Shown here: positions 8,240-16,340 of the stretch, in pieces | Layout of the letters: each line of letters begins with the position of its first letter | Numbering within the stretch: the stretch's first letter is position 1 | NCBI GenBank assembly: GCA_963763115.1 | Contig: CAVXNM010000027.1 | Span: forward strand, 62,001-126,000 | DNA length: 64,000 bases | Direction: 5' to 3' | Origin: CAVQCA01 sp963763115 | GTDB taxonomy: Bacteria; Pseudomonadota; Gammaproteobacteria; UBA9214 | The notes under the pieces: model-generated | Seen by the model: the letters and a program-made list of their open reading frames with translations, nothing else | The model's database searches: none | Told to the model about the DNA's origin: nothing | Translations under genes and position numbers: made by a program

Positions 8240-10245
8240 CAGGAGCCTCCATTCGCAATCAACCCGTGATTCCCGAGCGCGGCGGATGCCGGCGCCTGGT
8301 CGCGCACCGCGATACGGTAACGCCGGTCGCTGGCCGCCAGCAGTCCACCGATGGCGATCAGCAGGCCGCCGAACCAGATCCAGCGCACGAAAGGCTTGTA
8401 GTAGAGGCGCATGCTCCAGTCGCCATTGCCGAGCCCCTCGCCGAGCGAGACATAGATATCACGGGTAAATCCCACGTCGATGCCCGATTCGGTCATCGGT
8501 TTGGTCTGTACTGTGTAGACGCGTTTCTCCGGGTGCAGCAGGGCGATTTCCCGTTCGTCTTTCAGGATATGTATGGTGCCGCGATCGGCGCGGTAATTCG
8601 GGCCCTGGCGGGCCTGCACGCCGTCGAAGCGCAGGGTGTAACCGGCCAGTTCGGTGCTTTCTCCAGGCGACAGGCGGATGTCCTTCTCGACGTTATACTG
8701 CAGTACGAAGGTCACGCCGATGATGAAGACCGCCACACCGAAGTGCGCCACCACCATGCCGTAATAACTGCCGCTGCCTTTTGCGCCCAGGTCCCGCCAC
8801 AGACCGGCCAGACCCATGCGGTAGCGCAGCCGTTGCCGCAGGCTGAGCGCCAGCGAGCTGACGATCCACAGCGAGAGCATGACCGCCAGGCCGGCCCAGA
8901 TCGAGCCCTCATGCAGCAGCGGCAGCGCGGCGAGGATGCCGCCGCCGAGACTGACCAGTAGCGCGACGCGCAGTTGCCGCGCGAGCGCGGCCGGATCCTG
9001 ATGTTTCCAGCGCGCCAGCGGTCCCATGCCCATGAGCACGACCAGGAAGGGAGTAAAGATGACGAACATACGGTTGAACCAGGGGAATCCCACGGAGATC
9101 TTGCCCCAGCCGAGGGCGTCATAGACCAGCGGGGCGAGGGTACCCAGCAGGACGAAAGCCGTGATGATCACCAGCAGCATGTTGTTACCGAGCAGCAGAG
9201 TCTCGCGCGAGAATGCGTCAAATCTGCCTCCCGAGGAAACGCTCGGCGCCCGCGCGGCATAAAGACTCAGGGAACCCCCGATCACGATACACAGGAAAAT
9301 CAGGATAAACAGCCCGCGCGCCGGGTCTGCGGCAAAAGAATGCACGGAGGTGAGTACGCCGGAGCGCACCAGGAAGGTGCCAAGCAGGCTGAGCGAGAAC
9401 GCCAGCAGCGCCAGCAGCACCGTCCAGCGTTTGAAGGCGCCGCGTTTTTCGGTCACCGCCAGCGAATGGATCAGCGCCGTGGCCGCCAGCCAGGGCATGA
9501 ACGAGGCGTTTTCCACCGGGTCCCAGAACCACCAGCCGCCCCAGCCCAGTTCATTGTAGGCCCACCAGCTGCCCAGCGTGATGCCGATGGTGAGAAACAC
9601 CCAGGCCACCGTGGTCCACGGCCGCGACCAGCGCGCCCAGGCCGCGTCCAGCCGGCCGCCGATGAGCGCGGCGATGGCAAAGCTGAAGGCGACCGACAAG
9701 CCGACGTAGCCCATATAGAGCATAGGTGGATGAATTGCCAGTCCCGGGTCCTGCAGCAGCGGGTTCAGGTCGCCGCCCTCCAGCGGAACCGGGAACACTC
9801 GCGCGAAGGGATTGGAGGTGAACAGCAGAAAGGAGAGGAAGCCGATGCTCACCAGACCCATAACGGAGAGCACGCGCGCCAGTACCACGGCAGGCAGGTG
9901 GCGCGCCAGCAGCGAGACGGCGACCGTCCAGCCGCTGAGGATGAACACCCAGAGCAGCAGCGAACCCTCGTGCGCACCCCAGACGGCGGACACCTTGTAT
10001 ACATCGGGCAGCAGGGTATTGCCGTTTTCGGCGACGTAGACCACCGAGAAATCGTCGGTCAGGAAGGAACTGACCAGGCAGCCGAAGGCGATCGCGATAA
10101 AGAAAAACTGTCCCCAGGCGGCAGGACGCGCCAGAGCGATCCAGCTTGGGGTGTTGTTGAGGCTGCCGATCATGGGAAAGATCGAGAGCACCAGCGCCAG
10201 GGACAGCGCCAGGATCAGGGCGAAATGACCGAGTTCTGGAATCAT
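8239..10245 (-). CDS. ccmF: Haem lyase subunit CcmF
   Basis: A 668-residue polytopic membrane protein, the core of the cytochrome c haem ligase. About 15 hydrophobic segments are visible. The WWD haem-handling region (GWGGWWFWDPVENASFMPW) lies at about residues 230-250. Flanking His residues sit in typical contexts (VWGAHEGSLLLWVF, LAIHPPMLYMGYVG, LLHEGS-like). The large periplasmic domain near the C-terminus (VEKDIRLSPGESTELAGYTLRF) and the final helix (WIWFGGLLIAIGGLLAAS) match the family and its usual 640-670 residue length. Its start overlaps the ccmE stop by 4 bp. Confidence 0.97.
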   Translation of the reverse strand: MIPELGHFALILALSLALVLSIFPMIGSLNNTPSWIALARPAAWGQFFFIAIAFGCLVSSFLTDDFSVVYVAENGNTLLPDVYKVSAVWGAHEGSLLLWVFILSGWTVAVSLLARHLPAVVLARVLSVMGLVSIGFLSFLLFTSNPFARVFPVPLEGGDLNPLLQDPGLAIHPPMLYMGYVGLSVAFSFAIAALIGGRLDAAWARWSRPWTTVAWVFLTIGITLGSWWAYNELGWGGWWFWDPVENASFMPWLAATALIHSLAVTEKRGAFKRWTVLLALLAFSLSLLGTFLVRSGVLTSVHSFAADPARGLFILIFLCIVIGGSLSLYAARAPSVSSGGRFDAFSRETLLLGNNMLLVIITAFVLLGTLAPLVYDALGWGKISVGFPWFNRMFVIFTPFLVVLMGMGPLARWKHQDPAALARQLRVALLVSLGGGILAALPLLHEGSIWAGLAVMLSLWIVSSLALSLRQRLRYRMGLAGLWRDLGAKGSGSYYGMVVAHFGVAVFIIGVTFVLQYNVEKDIRLSPGESTELAGYTLRFDGVQARQGPNYRADRGTIHILKDEREIALLHPEKRVYTVQTKPMTESGIDVGFTRDIYVSLGEGLGNGDWSMRLYYKPFVRWIWFGGLLIAIGGLLAASDRRYRIAVRDQAPASAALGNHGLIANGGS

Positions 10246-10709
10246 GGTGTTACTCCTCCGCTTGCGGTGCCATCAGCGCCGTTTTTGTGAGCTGTCTTGA
10301 GCGCGTCGGCTACTTCCGGCGGCATGTATTTCTCGTCGTGTTTGGCGAGCACTTCCTCGGCGATGAACAGGTTGCCATCCTGCAGTCTTCCCCGCGCCAC
10401 GATGCCCTGTCCCTCGCGGAACAGGTCGGGCAGGATGCCGGTGTACTGCACCTTGATAGTCTCGGCGTAGTCGGTGATATCGAAGGTTACGGTCAACCCG
10501 TCCGGCTGGCGTTTGACGCTGCCGTTGGTGACCAGCCCGCCGACCCGGATCAGGTGTCCGGTCGGGGCCTCGCCACCCGCCACGGCGCTGGGGGTGTAGA
10601 AGAACATCAGGTTTTCGTTGAAGGCCTTGAGTGCGACGGCGATGGCGACGCCGACGCCGGCGACCATCATGGCAATCAGGATCAGGCGTTTTCTGCGTTT
10701 TGGTGTCAT
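10242..10709 (-). CDS. ccmE: Haem chaperone CcmE
   Basis: A 155-residue periplasmic haem chaperone that receives haem from CcmC and passes it to CcmF. One N-terminal helix (LILIAMMVAGVGVAIAVAL) anchors an OB-fold beta barrel. The covalent haem site is H124 in AKHDEKYMPP, the usual HxxxY motif, so this is the common His-type CcmE and not the CxxxY variant. The gene overlaps its neighbours by 4 bp on both sides. Confidence 0.97.
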   Translation of the reverse strand: MTPKRRKRLILIAMMVAGVGVAIAVALKAFNENLMFFYTPSAVAGGEAPTGHLIRVGGLVTNGSVKRQPDGLTVTFDITDYAETIKVQYTGILPDLFREGQGIVARGRLQDGNLFIAEEVLAKHDEKYMPPEVADALKTAHKNGADGTASGGVTP

Positions 10710-10876
10710 GTGGTTCTCCTCGCGCGGCGTGCGCTGCGCGCGATATCAGCCAGCAGCTTCCTGCGCTGCCGCGCCGGCAGCAGGATATTGGCCAGCAGGA
10801 CGATCAGGGCGATGCCGTAGGACGTCCACACGTAGAACGCGTATCCGCCCATGTTCAGGAATTCATTCAGACTCAT
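10706..10876 (-). CDS. ccmD: Haem exporter subunit CcmD
   Basis: A 56-residue single-span membrane protein of the CcmABCD complex, needed for release of holo-CcmE. It has the family pattern: N-terminal SLNEFLNMGGYAFYVWTSYG, a helix (IALIVLLANILLP), then a basic tail (RQRRKLLADIARSARRARR). The start at 10876 is chosen because it makes the typical 4-bp ATGA overlap with the ccmC stop; an open frame nine codons longer would lie inside ccmC. Confidence 0.94.
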   Translation of the reverse strand: MSLNEFLNMGGYAFYVWTSYGIALIVLLANILLPARQRRKLLADIARSARRARRTT

Positions 10877-11610
10877 TTTGTCTCCGCAAGTTCTCTGACC
10901 CACTGGGTGTTTCGCTCGCGCTCCAGCACTTCGCAGCGGGCGCGCATCAGTACCACCAGTGCATAATACAGTTTAAAGGCCACGGCCATCAGCAACAGGG
11001 GGATCAGCATACTGATATCGATGGATGGCGCGCCGAGTTTGGTGACCGTTGCCCCCTGGTGAAGGGTGTTCCACCATTCCACCGAGAAGTGAATGATGGG
11101 AATGTTGACCACGCCCACGATGGCGAGGATGGCGGTGGCGCGGGCCGCCGTGCGCTTGTCATCGACGGCGTTGTAGAGCGCGATGACGCCGAGGTAGAGG
11201 AACAGCAGGATCAGCTCCGAGGTCAGGCGCGCATCCCATACCCACCAGGTTCCCCACATCGGCTTGCCCCAGAGCGAACCGGTGATCAGCGCGAGGAAGG
11301 TGAACGACGCCCCGATGGTCGCGCTGCTGATGGCGATCACTTCGGCCAGTTTGATGCGCCAGACCAGGCCGATAATGCCGGCGCCGGCCATGACCACGTA
11401 GACGAACATCGACATCCATGCAGCCGGCACATGGATGAACATGATGCGGTAGCTGTCGCCCTGCTGGTAATCCGGCGGCGCCTTGATCAGGCCGTAGTAG
11501 AGTCCGGCAAGGATGAACAGCAGGCAGGATACGCCCAGCCACGGAATGAGCCGGCCGGCGATGTTGTAGAAGTATCGCGGCGAGGCCATCTTGTGAAAGA
11601 ACTGCATCAT
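10873..11610 (-). CDS. ccmC: Haem exporter protein CcmC
   Basis: A 245-residue membrane protein with six hydrophobic segments that loads haem onto CcmE. The WWD motif is seen as GTWWVWDARLTSELILLFLY. Conserved His residues flank it in the family contexts (YRIMFIHVPAAWMSMF before and IPIIHFSVEWWNTLHQG after). It is separated from ccmB by 256 bp of repeats, the only gap in the operon, and may therefore depend on readthrough or on an internal promoter. Confidence 0.97.
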   Translation of the reverse strand: MMQFFHKMASPRYFYNIAGRLIPWLGVSCLLFILAGLYYGLIKAPPDYQQGDSYRIMFIHVPAAWMSMFVYVVMAGAGIIGLVWRIKLAEVIAISSATIGASFTFLALITGSLWGKPMWGTWWVWDARLTSELILLFLYLGVIALYNAVDDKRTAARATAILAIVGVVNIPIIHFSVEWWNTLHQGATVTKLGAPSIDISMLIPLLLMAVAFKLYYALVVLMRARCEVLERERNTQWVRELAETK

Positions 11611-11630
11611 GGGATTTTTTCCTGATTATT

Positions 11631-11845
11631 TCACCGCAGAGGCGCAGAGGACGCAGCGAGATTTATCAAACGGGTACCATGAAAACTTGATATATAAACT
11701 TTTGGAGCGGGCTTGCCCGTGAATGTGTCGTTCACCAAAACCGTATTCGCGGGCAAGCCCGCTCCTGCAGGTGAAAGCTCAATCATTCGTTGTGCCCAAC
11801 TATTCATTGTCTGGTTTCTCCGCGTTCTCAGCGTCTCTGCGGTTG
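11631..11845. repeat. CCGCAGAG-family palindrome (copy 3) interrupted by a second repeat
   Basis: Arms TCACCGCAGAGGCGCAGAGG (from 11631) and TCTCCGCGTTCTCAGCGTC plus TCTGCGGTTGG (11818-11845) face each other. A complete GGAGCGGGCTTGCCCG element lies between them. The whole composite sits in the ccmB-ccmC gap of 256 bp, where I see no gene. Confidence 0.75.
11704..11770. repeat. REP-like palindrome, GGAGCGGGCTTGCCCG family (copy 1)
   Basis: GGAGCGGGCTTGCCCGTGAA (11704-11723) faces TTCGCGGGCAAGCCCGCTCC (11746-11765), which differ by one base when complemented. The core resembles the Pseudomonas-type REP sequence. A diverged copy is at 24081-24150, and a half copy at 24196-24216. No RAYT transposase gene is present in the window. 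Confidence 0.85.
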
Positions 11846-11866
11846 GCGCATTTATACCGCATCACT

Positions 11867-12550
11867 TCAACTCAGGCTGATGCGCAGAGCCGCAGCCGTA
11901 GCCGGCGGCGACAGGCTCAGGGCCAGGACCAGTAGCGCGCTGATGAACAGCAGGTGAGCGGAAACCGGCAGGCCGGCAGCGGCCGTATCAACCGCGCTTG
12001 CGGCGAAGATCAACAGCGGGACGTACAAGGGTAGCACGAGCAGTGACAGAATCATCCCTCCCTTGCGCAGTCCTACGGTCAGGGCGACACCCACGGCGCC
12101 GAGGAGGCTAAGCACCGGCGTACCCAGCAACAGGGTGAGCATCAGGATTCGGATGCCGTCCCCGGTCAGACCCAGCAGCACGCCCAGCAGGGGAGAGACC
12201 AGCAGCAGCGGCAGGCCGGTGACCAGCCAGTGGGCGATCACCTTGGCCAGAACCAGGATCGACACCGGATGGGAACTCAGCAGAAACTGTTCGAGCGTGC
12301 CGTCCTCGAAGTCGGAACGGAAGATATTGTCCAGCGACAGCAGGGCGGCGAGCAGGGCGGCTACCCAGATGACGCCCGGGCCGATGGCCTGCAGCAGGTT
12401 GGGGTTGGCGCCGACCCCGAGCGGAAACAGGCTGGTGACCAGAATGAAAAACAGCAACGGGTTGATCATCTCGGCACGGTGGCGCACCGCCAGGGTCAGG
12501 TCGCGTTTCAGCATCAGTGCGAACGCGCGGGTAAGGGAATCGGTACTCAT
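11867..12550 (-). CDS. ccmB: Haem exporter membrane subunit CcmB
   Basis: A 227-residue membrane subunit of the CcmAB ABC transporter, which uses ATP to release holo-CcmE from CcmC. It has six hydrophobic segments and the family landmarks FALMLKRDLTLAVRHRAEMINPLLFF at the N-terminus (a 26-residue stretch of which the first 12 are basic/cytoplasmic) and SDFEDGTLEQFLLSSHPV in the cytoplasmic loop. The start overlaps the ccmA stop by 4 bp. Confidence 0.96.
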   Translation of the reverse strand: MSTDSLTRAFALMLKRDLTLAVRHRAEMINPLLFFILVTSLFPLGVGANPNLLQAIGPGVIWVAALLAALLSLDNIFRSDFEDGTLEQFLLSSHPVSILVLAKVIAHWLVTGLPLLLVSPLLGVLLGLTGDGIRILMLTLLLGTPVLSLLGAVGVALTVGLRKGGMILSLLVLPLYVPLLIFAASAVDTAAAGLPVSAHLLFISALLVLALSLSPPATAAALRISLS

Positions 12551-13164
12551 GCGGACAGGTTGATGTGATGCACCGGGGTGTTGACCAGATTGACGTTATG
12601 GTGCGAGGTCATCGCCAGCATGCCGCCTTTACGGGTATGTTCTTCCAGCAGAACCTCGATCAGTCCGATCCCGTGCACATCGAGCGAGGTAAACGGTTCG
12701 TCCAGGATCCACAGAGGCGCATCGACCACCAGCAGGCGGGCGAGCGCCAGCCGGCGCTGCTGCCCGGCCGAGAGATTGCGTGTCAACACGTCCTCGTAAC
12801 CGTACAGGTCGACCTGTTCCAGCACCGTCTCCAGCGCCGATTCCCCGGGTTTGCCCAGGGCGCGCGCCACGGCGAGGTTTTCCAGTGGCGTCAGGTCCTG
12901 CTTGATGCCGTCGCGGTGCCCGACATAAGCCGTGTGTTCATGGTAGTCGGGCCCCAGGCGGCTGATGTTCTTACCGCACCAGTTCACGCTCCCGGCATCC
13001 GGCAGGCGGATGCCGCACAGGATGCGCAGCAGGGACGTCTTGCCGCTGCCGTTACGGCCTTCCAGCACGAGCGCCTGACCGGCTTCAAGCCGGAACGCCA
13101 GGTCACGAAACAGGATGCGGTCATCGCGAATGCACTCCAGGCCGTCGGCCTCGAGTGTCAGCAT
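12547..13164 (-). CDS. ccmA: Haem exporter ATP-binding protein CcmA
   Basis: A 205-residue ABC ATPase of the CcmAB complex. Walker A is EGRNGSGKTSLL, the signature LSAGQQRRLALARLL, and Walker B LWILDEPFTSLD. The chosen start gives MLTLEADGLECIRDD, which aligns with the usual CcmA N-terminus. A GTG seven codons upstream (13185) is possible; neither has a strong ribosome site. It is the first gene of the ccm operon, followed by repeats and a non-coding stretch upstream. Confidence 0.94.
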   Translation of the reverse strand: MLTLEADGLECIRDDRILFRDLAFRLEAGQALVLEGRNGSGKTSLLRILCGIRLPDAGSVNWCGKNISRLGPDYHEHTAYVGHRDGIKQDLTPLENLAVARALGKPGESALETVLEQVDLYGYEDVLTRNLSAGQQRRLALARLLVVDAPLWILDEPFTSLDVHGIGLIEVLLEEHTRKGGMLAMTSHHNVNLVNTPVHHINLSA

Positions 13165-13327
13165 GTTGTCGAACGATCGGGTCACTGCGTTACGATTCGG
13201 AATGGATTCATTTATTGTTAATGTTTCATATGGCTGGTCATCATACTACCTCGGAGTAATGAGCCCAACAGGGGAACACACTGGCTTTGATTACCCCCAA
13301 AGCCGAATGGTAGTTACCTGGTATTCG

Positions 13328-13498
13328 TCCATAAACACCATCTCCACCGCAAAGACGCGAAGTACACAGAGAAGTTCTTAAAGAAAACAATAAAACAACG
13401 TTGCGTTCTTTCGTTACCTGCTCTGCGTTACTCTACCTCCTAATATCCCTGTAGTCGTGCACCTTTGCGGTGAGTTTATGATTCAGTGGATGAGCACC
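13328..13498. repeat. CCGCAGAG-family palindrome (degenerate copy)
   Basis: TCCATAAACACC and CCACCGCAAAGACGCG on the left face CTCTGCGTTACTCT, TTTGCGGTGAGTTTATG and GGATGAGCAC on the right. The loop is longer and the arms are more diverged than in the copy at 1911-2034, so this is an older copy of the same element. Confidence 0.7.
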
Positions 13499-13831
13499 AA
13501 GTAACGCCTTTCCCTTAAGTTATCGTTTCAGCGCCAGCCGGTGAGGGATGACAATGGATGTTTGGGTCATCTTAATAAAGGGGCGAGAATGCCGCCCCTT
13601 GCTAGCAAGGCCATCGCCATGAAAAAGCTCGGTCCCAGAATCGGATGGAATAACATCATATCGCGGGATGTCAGGCCACCTGCCTGGACCGCCGCAGTTC
13701 CCGGGAGGTATCCTCGCGTGACTGCTTCCGGCTCCGTGTCAATCGTCCGCCATTTGGCAGGACCCACACATTAACTCACTGCAAATTGCGTGCCGTATAT
13801 TATAGACTCTTTACGTTACAATGATTTGTCG

Positions 13832-13857
13832 AAATGGTATGTTGCTTCATACCATTT
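13832..13857. promoter_or_regulatory. Inverted repeat upstream of the sigma-54 regulator
   Basis: AAATGGTATG and CATACCATTT form perfect 10-bp arms around TTGCTT, 125 bp ahead of the regulator start. On either strand it is followed by T/A-rich sequence. It could be an operator for another regulator or a weak terminator. No role can be assigned. Confidence 0.5.
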
Positions 13858-13862
13858 TTATC

Positions 13863-13952
13863 ATGACAATTATGACAGGATGGACTAGGGTTGTGGGAAC
13901 TACTTATGACAGTAATGTCATAGCAGGTAGTCGTGAGTCGTGTGTAATGACA
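13863..13952. promoter_or_regulatory. Cluster of TATGACA half-sites, probable autoregulatory operator
   Basis: TATGACA-GTAA-TGTCATA (13905-13922) is a perfect 7-bp inverted repeat. More half-sites of the same core occur at 13863 (ATGACA), 13871 (TATGACA) and 13946 (AATGACA). The same core forms a larger palindrome downstream of the gene at 15528-15552, so binding by the regulator encoded here is the simplest reading. Confidence 0.55.
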
Positions 13953-13981
13953 ATTTACCAGAAAAATAATGGGGCATAACA

Positions 13982-15397
13982 ATGGACGCTAAAACTACCC
14001 ATACCGCACATTCGGTTCCTTTCGAACTGCAATCGCTGGTGGACTGTCACGAAAACCCGTTTGTCGTGGTCGATCGCGACTACCGTATCGTGGCGATCAA
14101 CAGGGCCTATGAAAAACTCTACGGTGCCGGGCGAGAATTCGCCGTGGGTCAGTACTGCTACAAGGTCAGTCACGACAATGATGCCCCGTGCTGTCGCTCC
14201 GGTGAGGACTGTCTGCACGAGAAACTGTTCAAAAACGGTACCCAGACTTCCTGCCTGCATTTCCACTACGACGAACAACACCGCATGCACCAGGTGCGGG
14301 TGACGGCCTATCCCTTGCGCAGTGGCGACGGGGAACTCTACATGGGGGAGCTGATCGAGCCGATTTCATCGCTGGAACAGGACAAGACGGGCTGCAGCCG
14401 CATGGTGGGTCAGGCCCGTACGTTTACTGCCTGCATGGAACAGCTCAAGCTGGTGGCGGCGACCGCGGCGCCGGTGCTGCTGCAGGGCGAGACCGGTACC
14501 GGCAAGGAACTGGCCGCAAGCTTCATTCACAGCCACTCCCCGCGTCGTGAACGGCCCTTTCTCACCGTGGACTGTACCTCCTTGACAGACAGCCTTTTCG
14601 AGGCGGAGGTCTTCGGCCATGCCCGTGGTGCGTACACCGGCAGCGTCGGAGAGAAAGCCGGCCTGTTCGAACAGGCCAACGGCGGCACCCTGTTTCTCGA
14701 TGAAGTGGGCGAATTGCCCATGAACCAGCAGGCGAAGCTTTTGAGAATACTGGAAACCGGGCAATACCGGCGGGTCGGGGGGCGCGGTAATCGCAAGGTT
14801 GATGTGCGCGTTATCTGCGCCACCAACCGGCACCTGTGGGAGGCCGTCCAGGCGACCAACTTCCGCGAGGATCTCTATTACCGTATCGCCTGTCTGACCG
14901 TGCGCCTGCCGAATCTGCGCGAGCGTCTCGAGGACATACCGGTGCTGGCGAACAGCCTGCTGGAACCGGTCAACCTCACGATGAGGCGGCGGTTTGCGCT
15001 GGCGCCGGATGCCATGGACCGTCTGAAGACCTATCACTATCCCGGCAACATACGTGAGTTGCGCAATATCCTGTACGTCGCCGCGACCCACAGTACCGAT
15101 GAAATGATCCACGCCGGCGTGATTGACACCGTGATTGGTCAAATGACGTGCAACCAGGCGTCGCCGAAGTCGTCAGCGGACGAGTCGGCCACGCCGCCTG
15201 CGCCCGCGGAATCTCCAGTCGGACCAATTCAGACACGGCGGAACGGTAACGGATGCAGTTCGCTCGTCGACGTCGAGGCGCGGCACATCAGGGAACTGCT
15301 CGACCGTTATACCGGCAACCGCCGCCGTGTGGCCAGCGATCTCGGAATCAGCGAACGCACCCTGTATCGCAAATTGAAGAAGTACGGGTTGACCTGA
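13982..15397 (+). CDS. Sigma-54-dependent activator with Cys-rich PAS domain
   Basis: A 471-residue enhancer-binding protein. A PAS domain (about 15-125) has five cysteines in its middle (C59, C70, C71, C77, C91; APCCRSGEDCLHEKLF), which suggests a redox, metal or haem/Fe-S signal. The AAA+ domain (about 140-375) has Walker A GETGTGKE (169-176), a sigma-54 contact loop GAYTGS (216-221; consensus GAFTGA) and Walker B TLFLDEVGEL. A Fis-type helix-turn-helix closes the protein (436-468: RRVASDLGISERTLYRKLKK). It lacks a receiver domain, so it senses through PAS rather than through a kinase. The flanking TGACA palindromes and the -24/-12 candidate before the large cytochrome gene suggest its targets. 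Confidence 0.9.
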   Translation: MDAKTTHTAHSVPFELQSLVDCHENPFVVVDRDYRIVAINRAYEKLYGAGREFAVGQYCYKVSHDNDAPCCRSGEDCLHEKLFKNGTQTSCLHFHYDEQHRMHQVRVTAYPLRSGDGELYMGELIEPISSLEQDKTGCSRMVGQARTFTACMEQLKLVAATAAPVLLQGETGTGKELAASFIHSHSPRRERPFLTVDCTSLTDSLFEAEVFGHARGAYTGSVGEKAGLFEQANGGTLFLDEVGELPMNQQAKLLRILETGQYRRVGGRGNRKVDVRVICATNRHLWEAVQATNFREDLYYRIACLTVRLPNLRERLEDIPVLANSLLEPVNLTMRRRFALAPDAMDRLKTYHYPGNIRELRNILYVAATHSTDEMIHAGVIDTVIGQMTCNQASPKSSADESATPPAPAESPVGPIQTRRNGNGCSSLVDVEARHIRELLDRYTGNRRRVASDLGISERTLYRKLKKYGLT

Positions 15398-15527
15398 GTA
15401 CCCGCAGAACTGCCTGCTAACGTTTTCAGGATGCGGTAGCCGAGGAAGATCAGAATAGAGTAATGCAGTCGTCGGTCCAGCTGTTTACGGGAATGCCCAT
15501 CTCATCTGCCACAATAACGGACTGGCA

Positions 15528-15562
15528 GATATGACAGGTAACCTGTCATATCTGTCATGACA
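15528..15562. promoter_or_regulatory. Enhancer-like palindrome for the sigma-54 regulator
   Basis: A perfect palindrome with 12-bp arms and one central base: GATATGACAGGT (15528-15539), A, and ACCTGTCATATC (15541-15552). It is followed directly by TGTCATGACA (15553-15562), itself palindromic. The TATGACA/TGTCATA core is shared with the sites at 13863-13952. It lies about 130 bp upstream of the -24/-12 candidate, a normal distance for an activator that acts by DNA looping. Confidence 0.65.
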
Positions 15563-15678
15563 TGCCGGTGCGATAGACAACCCGCAATTGAATATGTTTG
15601 CTGATAAGAATTAATTATCTGGTTGATATTCCAGTCAGAATTGTTACAGCACGTCGCTCTCTTTTATGTGTTGGTAGT

Positions 15679-15694
15679 TGGTATATTAATTGCC
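15679..15694 (+). promoter_or_regulatory. Candidate sigma-54 (-24/-12) promoter
   Basis: TGG at 15679-15681 and TTGC at 15690-15693 place GG and GC exactly 10 bases apart, as sigma-54 requires. The bases between them match the consensus CACG poorly, so this is a moderate match. It is supported by the enhancer palindrome upstream and by the orientation towards the cytochrome gene. Confidence 0.45.
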
Positions 15695-16340
15695 TTGTTC
15701 TTTATACACGGAATTACTCGTTTGTATCCCGGTGGCCGGGGTTGAGAATATCACCGAGAGGCTTTGGGATATGAAGAATTATTACATTACTCAAACTACA
15801 CGTTATCTTCACATTTCATTCGTTGGTGTTTCCTGACGGGCTGTTCCGGCGTTTAGTGAGGTGTATTGCGCAGGCAGTGTGGTATTTTGCAAAAATTGTG
15901 CTAGTGTCTTACGAACAAAGGGTCGACCCGGATATAACGACATCAGCAACGACCGTAGAAAATAACGTAGATTCCCGCAGGAAATATAGTTCCATAACAA
16001 GTGCGGGAGATTGAGGAGCAGAATTGCATCATGGGCAGAAAACTCATTCCTGGAATGAGGAACGGGTCTTTCTCGTTCGCATTCATTAACCCTGTGTCGT
16101 GGCGCTCACCGTCCGGGTCGGTCTCGAAATCGCCCAAGGCGGAAATGGCGGCAGCGTCAGGTACGCGAACTGCCGCTCCGGCAAACTCAAAACCCGATTA
16201 CAGACATCCCACCTCAAGATCCAGCGCATCGGCGGATGCACCAGGCAATACACGACCAGTCGTGACCATCACGGTTCTCTCAATGCTTAACATGAAGGAT
16301 GTACCAATGCCCAGGCAGACATTTGTCAGGAGGAGCAATA

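Larger units (their letters stand above)
13186..13981. other. Non-coding region upstream of ccmA and of the sigma-54 regulator
   Basis: These 796 bp separate two divergent transcription units. They contain a degenerate CCGCAGAG palindrome (13328-13498), a GC-rich hairpin followed by a T-rich run on the minus strand (13573-13600), a 10-bp-arm inverted repeat (13832-13857) and a cluster of TGACA half-sites (13863-13952). A 66-codon minus-strand frame at 13567-13767 is not convincing. Confidence 0.7.
15398..16340. other. Long leader region between the regulator and the cytochrome gene
   Basis: These 943 bp are AT-rich in the first 650 bp and lack a convincing gene. They hold the enhancer palindrome (15528-15562) and a sigma-54 promoter candidate (15679-15694). 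If that promoter is used, the cytochrome mRNA has a leader of about 630 nt. I looked for a c-di-GMP (GEMM) riboswitch and did not find its core. Confidence 0.65.

Noticed and set aside
13567..13767. A 66-codon minus-strand frame with a hydrophobic end (FHPILGPSFFMAMALLARGG).
   Set aside because: The end looks like a membrane helix, but there is no ribosome site and a terminator-like hairpin lies in its last codons. It might be real; a conserved small protein in relatives would show it.
16001..16340. Frames of 63-119 codons ahead of the cytochrome gene.
   Set aside because: Their composition does not resemble protein, there is no ribosome site, and they run into the true ribosome site of the cytochrome gene.
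15398..16340. A c-di-GMP (GEMM) riboswitch in the cytochrome leader, as known for some multihaem genes.
   Set aside because: I searched for the GGCAAACC and ACGCAAAGC core strings in the proper order and did not find them.
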